Shown: piece after piece, positions 36,608-38,000 of the stretch
Numbering within the stretch: position 1 is the stretch's first letter
Layout of the letters: every line of letters starts with the position of its first letter
Source: an uncultured Steroidobacter sp.
GTDB lineage: Bacteria; Pseudomonadota; Gammaproteobacteria; Steroidobacterales; Steroidobacteraceae
Length of the DNA: 38,000 nucleotides
NCBI GenBank assembly: GCA_946478975.1
Contig: CAMLEO010000028.1
Span: 1 to 38,000, forward strand
Reading direction: 5' to 3'
The notes under the pieces: generated by a model
The model's input: the letters and a program-made list of their open reading frames with translations, nothing else
What the model was told of the DNA's origin: nothing
Database searches by the model: none
Made by a program: the position numbers and the translations under genes

Positions 36608-38000
36608 TTACAACTTCACCTGGCTGCTCACTTCGAGCAGTCGATGGCTCGGCACGCCGAAGTGGATTGCAGCGAGCTGGCTGTTGCGGCCCATGAAAGC
36701 AAACAAACGTTTGCGCCACAGCGGCATGCCCGAGCCGGTCGTGAAAGTCGGATTCTCGCGGCCGACGACGTACACCGTTTGATCCGGCTCGTACCCCACG
36801 CCTTTTTCCTCGGCGCCGCGGAGGGCCGCAACCACGTTGGGCGTTTCCATGAAGCCGTAACGGGCGGTGATGCGGCACAGGCCGTCGCCGAGATTCTGTA
36901 CGTCGATGCGTTCTTCCGACTGCACGAACGGCACTTCCGGACGCACGAATGTGAGCAGGATGTTGCGCTCGTGGAGCACGCGATTGAACTTCAAATTGTT
37001 GAGCAGCGCGCGAGGCATGCCGCCAGCCTCAGCCGCCAGGTACACAGCGGTGCCGGGCACTCGCAGCGGCGGATCTTTTGCCACCAGCGCCAGGAAATCG
37101 CGCACCGGCATTTGTTCGCGCGCAATCAGCCAGGCGAGCGTGCGACGACCTTCCTGCCAAGTGCTCATCAAAATATAAATGCCGATCGCAACCGCCACCG
37201 GCAGCCAGCCGCCGTCGTCGAACTTGAGCGAGTTTGAAAGGAAGAACGCGGTCTCGACGATCAGGATCAGCGACAGCAGCGCGATGATGCTGCGGTTGTG
37301 CGGCTCATTGCGCACTCGTAACAACATCATCACCAGGATGGTGTCGATCAGCATCGTGCTGGAAATAGCGATGCCGTACGCGCCGGCCAGCGCGCTCGAA
37401 GAGCGAAACGTGAGAATCAACGTCAGCGTGCCGGCGAACAGCAGCCAGTTCACGGACGGCACATACACCTGCCCGATCTCTTCCTCCGAAGAATGCAGCA
37501 CGCGCAGGCGTGGGAGATAACCGAGGTTCAGCGCCTGGCGAGTAATCGAGAATACGCCGGAGATCACGGCCTGCGATGCAATCACGGTCGCGCAGGTCGC
37601 TAGTACGATCAGGATGGGCAGCAGCCACGACGGCGCGAGCAGATAAAACGGATTGACGATCGCGCCCGGATTCGAAAGCAACAGCGCGCCTTGGCCGAAA
37701 TAGTTCAGCACCAGCGCGGGCCACACGACCATGAACCAGCCGCGACGGATCGGTGAGCGGCCGAAGTGGCCCATGTCCGCATACAGCGCTTCACCGCCGG
37801 TCACGGATAGAAACACCGATGCCAAGGTCACAAACCCGGTGCTGCCGTTGTTGATGAAGAAATGCACCGCGTGCAGCGGATTGATCGCGAACAACACGCT
37901 CGGTGTCGTAATTACCCAGCGCAGGCCGAGCAGGGCCAGTGTCATGAACCACACCAGCGTGATCGGCCCGAACAAGCGGCCCATCGCGCCCGTGCCGTGC
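36608..38000 (-). CDS. kup: Kup-type potassium uptake protein, N-terminal part outside window
   Basis: The open frame continues past the ATG at 37984 to the window edge, reading HGTGAMGRLFGPITLVWF, an internal Kup motif. The true start therefore lies beyond 38000. The visible ~463 residues contain the family blocks FVTLASVFLSVTGGEALYAD, PALVLNYFGQGALLLSNPGA, VIASQAVISGVFSITRQALN, QVYVPSVNWLLFAGTLTLIL and AYGIAISSTMLIDTILVMML, then the cytoplasmic C-terminal domain (GTAVYLAAEAGGMPRALLNN). Kup is a K+/H+ symporter of the inner membrane. The C-terminus (HFGVPSHRLLEVSSQVKL) is complete. It converges on the PIN gene. Confidence 0.93.
   Translation of the reverse strand, partial: HGTGAMGRLFGPITLVWFMTLALLGLRWVITTPSVLFAINPLHAVHFFINNGSTGFVTLASVFLSVTGGEALYADMGHFGRSPIRRGWFMVVWPALVLNYFGQGALLLSNPGAIVNPFYLLAPSWLLPILIVLATCATVIASQAVISGVFSITRQALNLGYLPRLRVLHSSEEEIGQVYVPSVNWLLFAGTLTLILTFRSSSALAGAYGIAISSTMLIDTILVMMLLRVRNEPHNRSIIALLSLILIVETAFFLSNSLKFDDGGWLPVAVAIGIYILMSTWQEGRRTLAWLIAREQMPVRDFLALVAKDPPLRVPGTAVYLAAEAGGMPRALLNNLKFNRVLHERNILLTFVRPEVPFVQSEERIDVQNLGDGLCRITARYGFMETPNVVAALRGAEEKGVGYEPDQTVYVVGRENPTFTTGSGMPLWRKRLFAFMGRNSQLAAIHFGVPSHRLLEVSSQVKL

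Noticed and set aside
36608..37984. ATG at 37984 as the start of kup
   Set aside because: The frame continues to the window edge with a typical internal Kup sequence (HGTGAMGRLFGP), so this Met is internal.

Overview
This is a high-GC window with dense genes, short spacers, many GTG/TTG starts and many 1-20 bp overlaps. The gene content suggests a Gammaproteobacterium: a zwf/pgl/glk plus edd/eda Entner-Doudoroff locus, a NasT-like ANTAR regulator behind a sigma-54 site, PBP4, OmpW-like porin, Kup and a flagellar-type chemoreceptor. The style resembles the Steroidobacter/Nevskia/Xanthomonadales neighbourhood, but that placement is inference. No rRNA, tRNA, CRISPR array or insertion sequence was seen, and no gene-free stretch exceeds 300 bases.

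Region 1 (1-9401, + strand) is the most unusual. Eight tightly packed genes encode: a TPR/PEGA protein (5' end outside the window); a divergent-FHA / membrane / PEGA-repeat / SUMF1-like protein; a small secreted Ala/Pro-rich protein; a MotA/TolQ/ExbB-type channel protein; a degenerate Hsp70/actin-like protein with a C-terminal FHA domain; two paralogous proteins with one N-terminal membrane helix carrying the motif SFLDCITC, a coiled coil and a VWA domain; and a lipoprotein. My reading is that the two VWA proteins are the MotB/ExbD-like partners of the channel protein, with the usual peptidoglycan-binding domain replaced by VWA. This would be an uncharacterised ion-driven, stator-like envelope machine. 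A convergent TPR protein with a TonB-type C-terminal domain lies next to it (9418-10818).

Region 2 (10894-15183, - strand) has a lipid-modification cassette (CFA-synthase-like methyltransferase, DUF1295 and DUF1475 membrane proteins) and a methyl-accepting chemotaxis protein with a possible FliA promoter. Region 3 (15424-21183) has a trehalose synthase/maltokinase fusion whose kinase half has lost key Asp residues. Next to it is the complete AmmeMemoRadiSam trio (amrA, amrB, amrS). Region 4 (21189-27712) has an outer-membrane barrel, PBP4-type DacB, a DUF502 membrane protein, AlkA and a GT4 glycosyltransferase with a very long disordered tail.

Region 5 (27742-33589) is central carbon metabolism: edd-eda divergent from zwf-pgl-glk. 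Together these genes take glucose to glucose-6-phosphate, 6-phosphogluconate, KDPG, and then pyruvate plus glyceraldehyde-3-phosphate. The divergent spacer holds a perfect 12-bp inverted repeat. Region 6 (33598-34239) is a sigma-54 site and an ANTAR regulator with Glu at the usual phospho-Asp position. Region 7 (34297-36600) is an accessory patch: an HExxH protein, an HTH-GrlR fusion, an AT-rich operator-like spacer and an excisionase-like HTH / PIN-domain pair. The window ends inside kup.

Across the window the 7-mer AAACATT occurs 20 times on the two strands by my hand count, far above a rough composition-based expectation of about one.
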